Assembly: GCA_900547855.1 (NCBI GenBank) | Contig: URIK01000004.1 | Span: forward strand, 1-36,203 | Origin: an uncultured Collinsella sp. | GTDB taxonomy: Bacteria; Actinomycetota; Coriobacteriia; Coriobacteriales; Coriobacteriaceae | Reading direction: 5' to 3' | DNA: 36,203 nucleotides | Shown: positions 22,744-29,553 of the stretch, piece by piece | How the letters are laid out: each line of letters opens with the position of its first letter | Numbering within the stretch: the stretch's first letter is position 1 | Notes under the pieces: model-generated | Seen by the model: only the letters and a program-made list of their open reading frames with translations | Database searches by the model: none | What the model was told of the DNA's origin: nothing | Position numbers and translations under genes: made by a program

Positions 22744-23328
22744 TTACAGCTTGTTAGCGATCTTCTTTGCCGTGCGCTTGACGCCGGCCACAAGACCACC
22801 CGCGGGATGCTCCTTTTCGTATGCTAGACGCTTCTCGCGCTTGGCATACTCTTCGACGATGATGTCGCCGTACTCGTCTTCGATCTTGTCGAAGAAGTCG
22901 ACGGCGCCCTTAATTTCCTCAGCGGTTGGGTGCCCCTTCTGGACGCCGCCGGCGAGCTTGAACGGCCCCCACGTATCAAAGCCGGGACAGCCGTAGACGC
23001 CCATAAAGATGGCCTGCCTCATGCGGCAGATGCCATCGATATCCTTGCCGTACCACTTGTTTTTGCCACCGTAGGTCATAAGGCCAAACACCTTGTCCTG
23101 CGGCTGCAGCACGTTCGTGAGCACGCGTGCCATGTCCTTGTCGATCTCGGAGTAATAGATGCCCGTGGCGACACCGATCAGATGGTATTCGTGCAGGTCG
23201 GGGTACTCGTTTTTACCGAGTGACTTCACGTCGAGGGTATCGATCTCGGGGTGCGCCTCGACGATGGCGTCCACGAGCTTTTTCGTATTGCCGTGGTGGT
23301 GTGAGGCATAAAGGATGATGGTTCGCAT
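22744..23328 (-). CDS. Flavodoxin family protein
   Basis: A 194-aa flavodoxin-like FMN-binding electron carrier or reductase. The phosphate-binding loop is ASHHHGNTKKLV near residue 8, followed by VKSLGKNEYPDLHEYHLIGVATGIYYSEIDKDM, and GLMTYGG(K) for the isoalloxazine-side loop. The C-terminal ~40 residues are Lys/Arg-rich (EEYAKREKRLAYEKEH). The ATG at 23328 has a GAAAGG-type RBS on the minus strand. A longer in-frame reading frame to 24372 is only the antisense shadow of the mutarotase gene. It stands alone, opposite in direction to the amino-sugar genes around it, and shows no metabolic link to them. Confidence 0.88.
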   Translation of the reverse strand: MRTIILYASHHHGNTKKLVDAIVEAHPEIDTLDVKSLGKNEYPDLHEYHLIGVATGIYYSEIDKDMARVLTNVLQPQDKVFGLMTYGGKNKWYGKDIDGICRMRQAIFMGVYGCPGFDTWGPFKLAGGVQKGHPTAEEIKGAVDFFDKIEDEYGDIIVEEYAKREKRLAYEKEHPAGGLVAGVKRTAKKIANKL

Positions 23329-23484
23329 AAGAAGGCCTTTCAGCTGTAATTGCATCAATGTCTGTATGGTACCCCGTTGCATGGCTGGGAAACCGGACGC
23401 ATCGATGAACGTGCGGGTTTGTCCTTTGGTCAGGGCCGAGACGGGTTCTTGCGAGCAAAAAGCAGTTGTTCGAAAGGATGGACA

Positions 23485-24366
23485 ATGGAATACGCTCTCT
23501 CCAACGATTCGATTTCTATCAAGGTCTCCACGGCCGGTGGTTCGTTTACCTCGATTGAGGCTGGAGGTCGCGAGTACTTGTGGCAGGGCGATCCCGCCGT
23601 GTGGTCCGGCCAGGCGCCGATTTGCTTCCCGATTTGCGGAGGTTTGCGCGATAACAGCGCCATGACGTTTGCCGGACATCATGTGAAGCTCGCACGCCAC
23701 GGCTTTGCGCGCAAGCAGGAGTGGAAGCTGTTGAGCCAAAGCGCAAACGAGCTGGCTATGTGCCTGGCATCGGAGGATAACGCTGCATTGCTGAGCGATT
23801 ATCCGTATCCGTTTAAACTTGTCGCCCGCTATACGCTCGAGGACGCCGCCGTGCGTGTCTCCTATGAGGTTACCAACGAGGGCACCGAGGACATGCCGTT
23901 CTTTATTGGCGGTCATCCCGGCTTTAGGTGCCCGCTCGATGAGGGCGAGTCCTATACGGACTACGAGCTGCGCTTTGAGAAGGACGAGGCTGCGGAGCTC
24001 TGCACCGCCGTTCCCTCGACCGGATTGATTGATGTGGACAGGCGTTCCAAGAACCCCATGGTGGGAAAGACGCTGCCTTTGTCGCATGAGCTCTTCGATT
24101 TTGCGGAGACCATCTTTGACGTGCTCGAGAGCCGTCAGGTCACGCTTTCCAAAAAGGGCGAGGACAAGGGCGTTCGCCTGAGCTTTGAGGGCTTCCCGTA
24201 CCTCATTGTGTGGAGCAAGCCCGAGGGTGATTTTGTGGCAGTTGAACCCTGGGGCGGCCTCTCGACCTGTTCCGATGAGGATGACGTGCTTGAGCACAAG
24301 CGCGGCTGCCTTATCGCCAAGCCCAAAGAAACCATCGTGCGCTCGTTCACAATCGAGATTCTGTAG
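23485..24366 (+). CDS. Aldose 1-epimerase family protein (LacX-like)
   Basis: The 293-aa protein of the galactose mutarotase superfamily resembles LacX from lactococcal lac operons. The beta-sandwich blocks ICFPICGGLRDNS, VKLARHGFARKQEW, FFIGGHPGFRCPL (catalytic-type His) and the C-terminal VAVEPWGGLSTCSD (Glu) are visible. It probably interconverts anomers of a sugar or sugar phosphate to feed the following kinase. ATG 23485 follows AAAGGATGG; upstream in-frame codons lack an RBS. lacC starts 59 nt later, so the two probably form a lacX-lacC unit. Confidence 0.82.
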   Translation: MEYALSNDSISIKVSTAGGSFTSIEAGGREYLWQGDPAVWSGQAPICFPICGGLRDNSAMTFAGHHVKLARHGFARKQEWKLLSQSANELAMCLASEDNAALLSDYPYPFKLVARYTLEDAAVRVSYEVTNEGTEDMPFFIGGHPGFRCPLDEGESYTDYELRFEKDEAAELCTAVPSTGLIDVDRRSKNPMVGKTLPLSHELFDFAETIFDVLESRQVTLSKKGEDKGVRLSFEGFPYLIVWSKPEGDFVAVEPWGGLSTCSDEDDVLEHKRGCLIAKPKETIVRSFTIEIL

Positions 24367-24425
24367 TCGCATGTAGCCAATTCGTTTTGCAAGGCATAAG
24401 GAGCCTGCGAGATAAGGAGCTAGAA

Positions 24426-25361
24426 ATGATCCTCACCGTTACGATGAACCCGTCCGTCGATACGCGCTATCAGCTCGATGAGCTCATTATCGACGACGTC
24501 AACCGCGTGACGCCCGAAAAGACCGCCGGCGGTAAGGGCCTCAACGTGGCCCGCGTCCTGGGCCAGCTGGGCGACGATGTCGTGGCAACCGGCCTGCTTG
24601 GTGGTCATATGGGCGCCTATATGGCCGAGCTCATGGATGCCAACGGCATTAAGAATGATTTTGTGCCCATCAAGGGCGAGACCCGCATCTGCCTCAATAT
24701 CCTTCATGCCGGTAACCAGACCGAGCTGCTCGAGAGCGGCCCGACGATTGCCCCCGAGGAGCTCGATGCCTTTACCGCCAAGTTCGCCGAGCTTGCGAGC
24801 AAGGCCGATGTCGTTACCATCTCGGGTTCGCTGCCCCGCGGCGTCGAGGCGGACTACTACGCCAAGATCACGGGCATTGCCGAGAACGCCGGCGCCAAGG
24901 TGCTGCTCGATACCTCGGGTGCCTCGCTTGAGGCTGCGCTCAAGTCCGAGGTCAAGCCTGAGCTGGTTAAGCCTAACCTGACCGAAATTAACGGCCTTCT
25001 GGGTACGAGCTTTACCACCGACGATGTGGACGAGCTCCGTTCCGCGCTCGCCTCTGACGCCCGCTTCTCCGATATCCCCTGGGTCGTCGTATCCATGGGC
25101 GCTGCCGGCTCAGTTGGCTTCCATAACGGCCGTGCGTTCCGCGCCAAGACCCCCGATATCCCCGCCGTTAACGCTACGGGCTCTGGCGATTCGACCATTG
25201 CTGGCTTCGCACATGCGATTGCTGCCGGCGCCGACGACGAGACGGTGCTGCGTACCGCCAACACCTGCGGCAAGCTCAATGCCATGGATCCCATGACTGG
25301 CCACTTGGTTATGGATCGTTGGGACGAGGTTTACAACGGCGTTGTCGTGACCGAGCTGTAG
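24426..25361 (+). CDS. lacC: Tagatose-6-phosphate kinase / 1-phosphofructokinase family (PfkB)
   Basis: It phosphorylates tagatose-6-phosphate to tagatose-1,6-bisphosphate with ATP. The 311-aa protein opens with MILTVTMNPSVDTRYQLDEL, has the PfkB signature GGKGLNVARVLGQLG, VVTISGSLPRGV, LVKPNLTEI, and the catalytic NATGSGDSTIAGFAHAI with Asp as base. LacC and FruK are close relatives. Tagatose-6-P is preferred because agaS makes that product next door and lacG implies a galactose-6-P route. ATG 24426 with AAGGAG is chosen; an in-frame start at 24387 lacks an RBS. No tagatose bisphosphate aldolase (LacD/GatY) is in the window. Confidence 0.88.
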   Translation: MILTVTMNPSVDTRYQLDELIIDDVNRVTPEKTAGGKGLNVARVLGQLGDDVVATGLLGGHMGAYMAELMDANGIKNDFVPIKGETRICLNILHAGNQTELLESGPTIAPEELDAFTAKFAELASKADVVTISGSLPRGVEADYYAKITGIAENAGAKVLLDTSGASLEAALKSEVKPELVKPNLTEINGLLGTSFTTDDVDELRSALASDARFSDIPWVVVSMGAAGSVGFHNGRAFRAKTPDIPAVNATGSGDSTIAGFAHAIAAGADDETVLRTANTCGKLNAMDPMTGHLVMDRWDEVYNGVVVTEL

Positions 25362-25397
25362 GAGCTTGTGCTGCGGCCCCGGCATCGGTTGCTAGCT

Positions 25398-25526
25398 CAT
25401 GTCGACGACAAGTGCAGTAGCATTATGCCGGGGCGCGACGCCGACACTGTCGTGTTCAATCCCGACCTTACCCTGGTCGAGACGCATGTGGGTGGCAACA
25501 GCGTCGGTAATGCGTTTGCCGAGTAG
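25398..25526 (+). pseudogene. 3'-terminal remnant of a second nagA
   Basis: Read in one frame, this stretch encodes a close copy of the C-terminus of NagA at 22540-22668. It gives HVDDKCSSIMPGRDAD then TVVFNPDLTLVE then THVGGNSVGNAFAE, with a stop at the same place. The intact gene has HIEDKCGSIMPGRDAD, FVVFDHELTLVE and TYVGGQSVGNAFTE. About 34 of 42 residues agree. Upstream of 25398 similarity fades, with a probable frameshift, and lacC ends at 25361, so no start or catalytic core remains. The conserved frame argues for fairly recent loss or for a 3'-end duplication. It lies directly before the YhcH gene. Confidence 0.85.
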
Positions 25527-25558
25527 CCGCCAAAGAAACGATCCGAGAGGGGATTTAG

Positions 25559-26032
25559 ATGATTTACGGTGCATTGGGCGATATCGAGGAGTACCGTGGA
25601 ATGCTCAAGGGCCTCGACGTGCTGATCGATTGGCTCGAGGAGAACGATCCGGCGAAGCTCGAGGTCGGCAGCCATCCGATTCTGGGCGACAAGGTCTTTG
25701 CGAACGTCATGGCTCCCACGACGCGTCCCGAAGCCGAGGCTCACTATGAGACGCATCAGCGCTATCACGACCTGCAGATCGACGTCGAGGGTCGCGAGGC
25801 CTTTAAGGTTGCCACGGGCAGCCTGACGCTGGTCCAGAAGTTCGACGAGAAGGACGACTACGATCTGGTCGATTCCGACGCCTCGATCGCCGGCGATCTT
25901 GCTGACGACAAGTTTGCGCTGTTTGTTGCCGGCGAGCCTCACATGCCCACGCTCGAGTTCCCGGGCGATGGCGCGCAGCCGGTCAAGAAGATTTGCTTTA
26001 AGCTGCTTGCAGATGCTTACTGGGAGGAGTAG
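25559..26032 (+). CDS. YhcH/YjgK/YiaL family protein
   Basis: A 157-aa beta-barrel cupin-like protein of the YhcH/YjgK/YiaL (DUF386) family, often found with sialic acid, N-acetylhexosamine or galactoside genes. It is suspected to act on sugar anomers or epimers. Family marks: PILGDKVFANVMAPTTRP, the metal/ligand-site block AHYETHQRYHDLQIDVEG, and FALFVAGEPHMPTLEF then KKICFKL. The RBS GAGAGGGG precedes ATG 25559. It lies after lacC and the nagA remnant, consistent with membership in the amino-sugar locus. Confidence 0.88.
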   Translation: MIYGALGDIEEYRGMLKGLDVLIDWLEENDPAKLEVGSHPILGDKVFANVMAPTTRPEAEAHYETHQRYHDLQIDVEGREAFKVATGSLTLVQKFDEKDDYDLVDSDASIAGDLADDKFALFVAGEPHMPTLEFPGDGAQPVKKICFKLLADAYWEE

Positions 26033-26092
26033 CGCGCTGCTCGGCTGAGCTGTTCGTGTTGCGAGCGTTATCCCTTGGGGGAGCTCGCTTGG

Positions 26093-26140
26093 GCCCCGCT
26101 GAACGCGGTTCCTTTGGGGATTGCGGTTGGCGGGGCTTTT
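26093..26140 (+). terminator. Terminator after the YhcH gene
   Basis: GCCCCGC (26093-26099) pairs with GCGGGGC (26130-26136). An inner hairpin GAAC-GCG-GTTC is in the loop, and TTTT follows. Confidence 0.65.
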
Positions 26141-26205
26141 GTTGAGTAGGGGAGTTTCCGGCGGCGTTGTGCTTGGATTGGCGGATGCGCGCCCGAAATC
26201 GGCAA

Positions 26206-26229
26206 CAAAAAAGCCGCCCGAAGGCGGCT
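26206..26229 (-). terminator. Terminator of the tRNA-Thr gene
   Basis: AGCCGCC (26212-26218), loop CGAA, GGCGGCT (26223-26229). The plus-strand A-run at 26206-26212 gives a T-run on the minus strand, 12 nt past the tRNA 3' end. Confidence 0.93.
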
Positions 26230-26240
26230 ATCTTGTGCAA

Positions 26241-26316
26241 TGGAGCCAGCGACCGGGCTCGAACCGGTGACCCCCGCTTTACGAGAGCGGTGCTCTACCA
26301 ACTGAGCTACGCTGGC
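26241..26316 (-). tRNA. tRNA-Thr (anticodon CGU), CCA encoded
   Basis: Reading the minus strand, the acceptor GCCAGCG pairs with CGCTGGC. The D-arm is TAGCTCAGTTGGTAGAGC, and the anticodon arm CCGCT-CTCGTAA-AGCGG gives anticodon CGT (threonine, codon ACG). The T-arm contains GGTTCGAGCC. The discriminator T is followed by a genome-encoded CCA (26241-26243). The total is 76 nt. Confidence 0.97.
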
Positions 26317-26355
26317 GGCCATGTGATGGCGCAACTGAGGCGTCAACGGCTGTCT

Positions 26356-26384
26356 ATGATACGGGACATCGCACATCCGCGCAA
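26356..26384 (-). promoter_or_regulatory. Promoter of the tRNA-Thr gene
   Basis: On the minus strand, TTGCGC (26379-26384), a 17-bp spacer and TATCAT (26356-26361) lie about 40 nt upstream of the tRNA 5' end. Confidence 0.7.
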
Positions 26385-26523
26385 GGGTTCTGACGGCTTT
26401 TCTCACTTTAAATGCACTAATATTGGAGGCGTGATGTCTGCGGCGTCCATCTGGCGCTTGACCAGCTGTTGAGTTGGTGGTCGACGTCCCGCTCGTATGG
26501 GTCTCAAACAGAATGGGGCAGCC

Positions 26524-27006
26524 ATGGCTCAACCCAAGATCCTTCTCACACGTATCGACGACCGTTTCATTTACGGACAAGACGTTGAGCTGTGGAACGA
26601 AGCCGTGGGTTCCAACCTTGTCCTAATCGTCAACGATGAGATCGCGGCAGATTCGCGCCAATGGGCACCCATGAGGGTGGCGGCGCCAGAAGGCGTTTGG
26701 ACGCGGTTTTTCTCGGTACAAAAGGCCATCGACATCATTCATACCGCAACGCCGCGTCAATGGATTCTGATCATGGTGGCCTCACCCTCCGATGTGCTCG
26801 CGCTGGTTAAGGGCGGTGTGCCAATAACCAAGATTAGTATCGGCCATATGCGGGCGGGGGAGGGCAAGCGCTCTGCAACGCCTGCCGTTGCCGTAGGCGA
26901 TACAGACATCGTCGCCTTCAAAGAGTTGCAAAAGCTCGGTATAGAGCTAGAAATCCGCCATCTCCCCAGTTCCGCCCCCGATCCCATCGGCAATCTGTTC
27001 AACTGA
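26524..27006 (+). CDS. Orphan PTS EIIB paralogue lacking the phosphorylation histidine
   Basis: The 160-aa protein aligns without gaps to the EIIB at 16738-17220 (same length, roughly half of residues identical by eye). It shares KILLTRIDDR, RFFSVQKAIDII, LVKGGVPITKISIGHM and AFKELQKLGIELEIR. The active loop reads RFIYGQD instead of RLVHGQV, so the phosphoryl-acceptor His17 is Tyr17 and the following Val is Asp. It cannot act as a normal EIIB. The reading frame is intact and conserved throughout, which argues against simple decay. No EIIA, EIIC or EIID is adjacent. A regulatory or decoy role, for example binding the operon's EIIC/EIID or EIIA, is inference. ATG 26524 follows a GGGGCAG stretch. 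Confidence 0.85.
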   Translation: MAQPKILLTRIDDRFIYGQDVELWNEAVGSNLVLIVNDEIAADSRQWAPMRVAAPEGVWTRFFSVQKAIDIIHTATPRQWILIMVASPSDVLALVKGGVPITKISIGHMRAGEGKRSATPAVAVGDTDIVAFKELQKLGIELEIRHLPSSAPDPIGNLFN

Positions 27007-27073
27007 TCCCTTGGGGACGGAGGAAAACGGATCATTTTGCCCTTGCGAGGGACGCGTGCGATGCCGCCTGTTA

Positions 27074-27225
27074 AAAACTATGCCCATTTACTACGTTTGA
27101 TCGGCTATCGCCGAGCATGTCGAATTTGAGAAAAACAAAACTGCAGGTAGACGGCTCGCGAATGTAACAAAAACCGGTGCATGCTCGAGCATTCCGGGCT
27201 AAACGTAGTAAATGGGCATAGTTTT
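27074..27225. repeat. 152-bp element with 25-bp perfect terminal inverted repeats (MITE-like)
   Basis: The arms 27074-27098 and 27201-27225 are exact reverse complements (25/25), beginning AAAACTATGCCCATTTACTA. The 102-bp interior has further pairing: CGGC-TATC-GCCG near the left arm, and GAGCATG against CATGCTC. No ORF. It occupies the 326-bp gap between the orphan EIIB gene and galM. Confidence 0.8.
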
Positions 27226-27270
27226 GATATGCCACTCATATAGTCACAGCGAAAATGCGCCCAAAAGATG

Positions 27271-27306
27271 AAAAAGCGCCCGTCGGCGGTGGTGCCGGCG
27301 GGCGCT
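27271..27306 (-). terminator. Terminator of galM
   Basis: On the minus strand, AGCGCCCGCCGG pairs with the CCGACGGGCGCT side around a short loop, followed by TTTTTC (plus-strand A-run 27271-27275). Confidence 0.85.
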
Positions 27307-27332
27307 GCTGTGCGAGATGTCGCGTTGTGGGC

Positions 27333-28385
27333 CTAGTGCCTCATAAAGTGGTATTCGATCATATTGCTGTAGGGGTGACCCGGACCCACAATGCCCTGCG
27401 GGAACAGCGGCTGGTGCGGCGTGTCGGGGTACATCTCGGCCTCGAGGGCAAAGCCGGCGCCCCAGCCATAGTTGGCATCGTCCTTGGCGTGCTCGTCGCC
27501 CAGCCAGTTGCCGGTGTAGAGCTGCACGCCCGGGGCGGTGGTGTAGTAGTCCAGCTCACGACCGGTCCACATCTCCTCGACATGTAGGGCGCGACGCAGG
27601 TTGCGGCCGTACTGATAGCCATCGATGCACAGACAGTGATCGTAGCCACGGGCCTGCTCAATCTGCGGGTCGTCGGCCTCCATGCCGGGTGCGACGGGGC
27701 GCAGCTCGCGAAAGTCAAACGGTGTTCCCTCGACCGGAGCGATTTCGCCGGTGGGGATGTTCTGCTCGTTAATGGGCAAGTAGTGGGCGGCGTTGGCGAC
27801 AAAGAAATGTTCGCAGTCCATGCCGGCGTTATGGCCGGCAAGGTTAAAGTATGTGTGGTTGGTCATGGACACGTAGGTGGCGCGGTCGCTCTCGCAACCA
27901 TACTCGATGCGGAAGACACCGGTGCGCGTAACGGTAAACACAGCCGTAAAGGTTCGGTTGCCGGGCAGGCCCAGCTCGCCATCCTTAAGCGAGGTGGTCA
28001 TGCGCACGGCGTTATGGACCTCGTCGAGCTCAACATCCCACACGCGTTTATGCAGGCCGTGCTCAAGATCGCTGTGTAGGTTGTTGGCGCCCTCGTTGGC
28101 GGGCATATGCCAGTCCGTGCCGTCGATGGTGATCGTGGCGCCCGCGGTGCGGTTTGCCACGGGGCCGATGGTCGCGCCAAAGCAGGCGGGGTTGTCAAAG
28201 TAATCCTCGAGCTTATCGAAGCCCAGTACCACATCGCGCACGTTGCCGGGAATGTCAGGCACATCGATACCAAGCACGGTGGCGCCATAGTCCATAATGC
28301 GAACGCAGATCTCGGGCCCGTTGAGGGTGTAACGATGAACAGGGGTGCCGCACGGCGCGGTGCCGAAAAGCTCGGAAGTGATCAT
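27333..28385 (-). CDS. galM: Aldose 1-epimerase (galactose mutarotase)
   Basis: It interconverts alpha- and beta-anomers of galactose or glucose. The 350-aa protein has the expected GalM blocks: YGATVLGIDVPD, the phosphate/sugar-side GPVANRTAGATITIDG, the catalytic His region MTNHTYFNLAGHNAG, and the C-terminal FALEAEMYPDTPHQP with the catalytic Glu. This is a true GalM, longer than and distinct from the LacX-like protein at 23485. The start at 28385 is preceded by AGGAA on the minus strand. The gene is divergent from the DeoR regulator, so the two share a 206-bp control region. Confidence 0.93.
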   Translation of the reverse strand: MITSELFGTAPCGTPVHRYTLNGPEICVRIMDYGATVLGIDVPDIPGNVRDVVLGFDKLEDYFDNPACFGATIGPVANRTAGATITIDGTDWHMPANEGANNLHSDLEHGLHKRVWDVELDEVHNAVRMTTSLKDGELGLPGNRTFTAVFTVTRTGVFRIEYGCESDRATYVSMTNHTYFNLAGHNAGMDCEHFFVANAAHYLPINEQNIPTGEIAPVEGTPFDFRELRPVAPGMEADDPQIEQARGYDHCLCIDGYQYGRNLRRALHVEEMWTGRELDYYTTAPGVQLYTGNWLGDEHAKDDANYGWGAGFALEAEMYPDTPHQPLFPQGIVGPGHPYSNMIEYHFMRH

Positions 28386-28533
28386 TTGGTTCCTAACATC
28401 GAGGTATTTCGGACAAACTGTAGCGCGAACAGGCGAGATTATCACTACACCCCACTAAAGCAGGGGGTATTTTTCTCAAAAAAGTGATGATTGGAGCTGT
28501 GCGGGCGTTCATTTTTGACGCGCACGAGTCTGA

Positions 28534-28539
28534 TACAAT
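28534..28539 (+). promoter_or_regulatory. Possible -10 element (TACAAT) for the DeoR gene
   Basis: TACAAT lies in the galM-deoR divergent region with TTGACG at 28515-28520, but the spacing (13 bp) is short, so the pairing is doubtful. No clear palindromic operator was identified in this 206-bp gap. Confidence 0.3.
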
Positions 28540-28591
28540 TTGTTCGTTACTGTTTGAATGATATGCGCGCAAAGAACGGCGAGGATTCATC

Positions 28592-29356
28592 GTGATTAAG
28601 GCAGAGCGACAGGATAGGGTTCGTCAGCTGCTCGAAGAGCAGGGCACGGTCTCGGTCAAGGAGATTTCGGATGCGCTGGGCGTTTCGGATATGACGATTC
28701 GCCGCGACCTTGAGGAACTTGCGAGCCTGGGCGAGATCGAGCGCGTGCACGGCGGCGCCCGTAGTGCGCAGGGACGTCCCCACGCTATGTTGCGCCATGA
28801 GTATTCGCACAGCGAAAAGCGCACTAAGCATGCCGAGGAAAAGCTGCAGATCGCGCGCAGTGCCGTGGAGCTTATCGAGGAGAGCTCGACCATCTTTTTG
28901 GGTACAGGCACCACGGTTGAGCAGATGGCCTCGATACTGCCGGCGTTTCGCCTGCGTATCGTGACCAATTCGCTTTCGGTGTTTAACCTGCTCGAGGCGC
29001 GCGAAGATTGCGACCTGTGCCTCGTGGGCGGTATGTACCGTCGCCGCACCGCCGCTTTTGTGGGACCAACGGCCGAGGATACCCTGCGTGCACTGGGTAT
29101 CGACGCTGCGTTTATCGGCGCCAACGGCATCTTGGACGGTGACGTATCTACGTCCAACATGGACGAGGGCCGTATCCAGCAGCTCGCCTTTAGCAAGGCA
29201 GACTCGCGCTATCTGATCGCCGATTCAAGCAAGATTGGCAAGCGCGACTTCTACACCTTCTGCCGCCTGGACAGCTTGGACGCCGTGGTGTGCGAACCGG
29301 GTATCGCCGCCGAGAATCGTGCCGCCATCGAGGAACACACGCAGGTCATCTGCTAG
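28592..29356 (+). CDS. DeoR-family transcriptional regulator (LacR-like)
   Basis: The 254-aa regulator starts at GTG 28592 (GAGGA 6 nt upstream). The N-terminal helix-turn-helix is ERQDRVRQLLEEQGTVSVKE then ISDALGVSDMTIRRDLEELA. The C-terminal sugar-phosphate domain has the family blocks STIFLGTGTTVEQMA, IVTNSLSVFNLL, LVGGMYRRRTAAFVG, IDAAFIGANGI and the C-terminal LIADSSKIGKRDF. DeoR repressors such as LacR respond to tagatose-6-phosphate or other sugar phosphates. Position between galM and the lac genes suggests control of galactose/lactose use, by inference. The gene ends opposite lacG, with a palindromic repeat between them. Confidence 0.88.
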   Translation: MIKAERQDRVRQLLEEQGTVSVKEISDALGVSDMTIRRDLEELASLGEIERVHGGARSAQGRPHAMLRHEYSHSEKRTKHAEEKLQIARSAVELIEESSTIFLGTGTTVEQMASILPAFRLRIVTNSLSVFNLLEAREDCDLCLVGGMYRRRTAAFVGPTAEDTLRALGIDAAFIGANGILDGDVSTSNMDEGRIQQLAFSKADSRYLIADSSKIGKRDFYTFCRLDSLDAVVCEPGIAAENRAAIEEHTQVIC

Positions 29357-29399
29357 CTTAGGTATTACAGATCTAGATATTTCGAACCGGGTGCCCCCC

Positions 29400-29464
29400 G
29401 TTCATCTCAATCTGTAACAATTGGGGCCGAAAATCCCTGCTAGATGTTACAGATCGAGATAAAC
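29400..29464. repeat. 65-bp palindromic repeat, copy A
   Basis: The arms 29400-29419 and 29445-29464 (cores ATCTGTAACA / TGTTACAGAT) flank a 25-nt loop. A second copy is at 34129-34193 with the same arm length and loop length. A third, degenerate half-arm (ATTACAGATCTAGATAT) lies at about 29364-29380. Confidence 0.8.
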
Positions 29465-29487
29465 GGCCCGCACGGGCTCACCAAAAA

Positions 29488-29531
29488 CAAAAAGGCCGCA
29501 TGCGAACCCGTGGAGGGATTCGCATGCGGCC
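29488..29531 (-). terminator. Terminator of lacG
   Basis: GGCCGCATGCGAA (29494-29506) pairs perfectly with TTCGCATGCGGCC (29519-29531). The plus-strand A-run just upstream gives TTTTT on the minus strand. Confidence 0.95.
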
Positions 29532-29553
29532 GACAGGGGGTATGCGGCAAAAG

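Noticed and set aside
22744..24372. 542-residue version of the flavodoxin
   Set aside because: Residues before MRTIILYASHH are antisense to the LacX-like gene; the flavodoxin fold and an RBS start at 23328.
25399..25749. 116-codon frame after lacC as a gene
   Set aside because: It is out of frame with the nagA relic and overlaps the well-supported YhcH gene in another frame.
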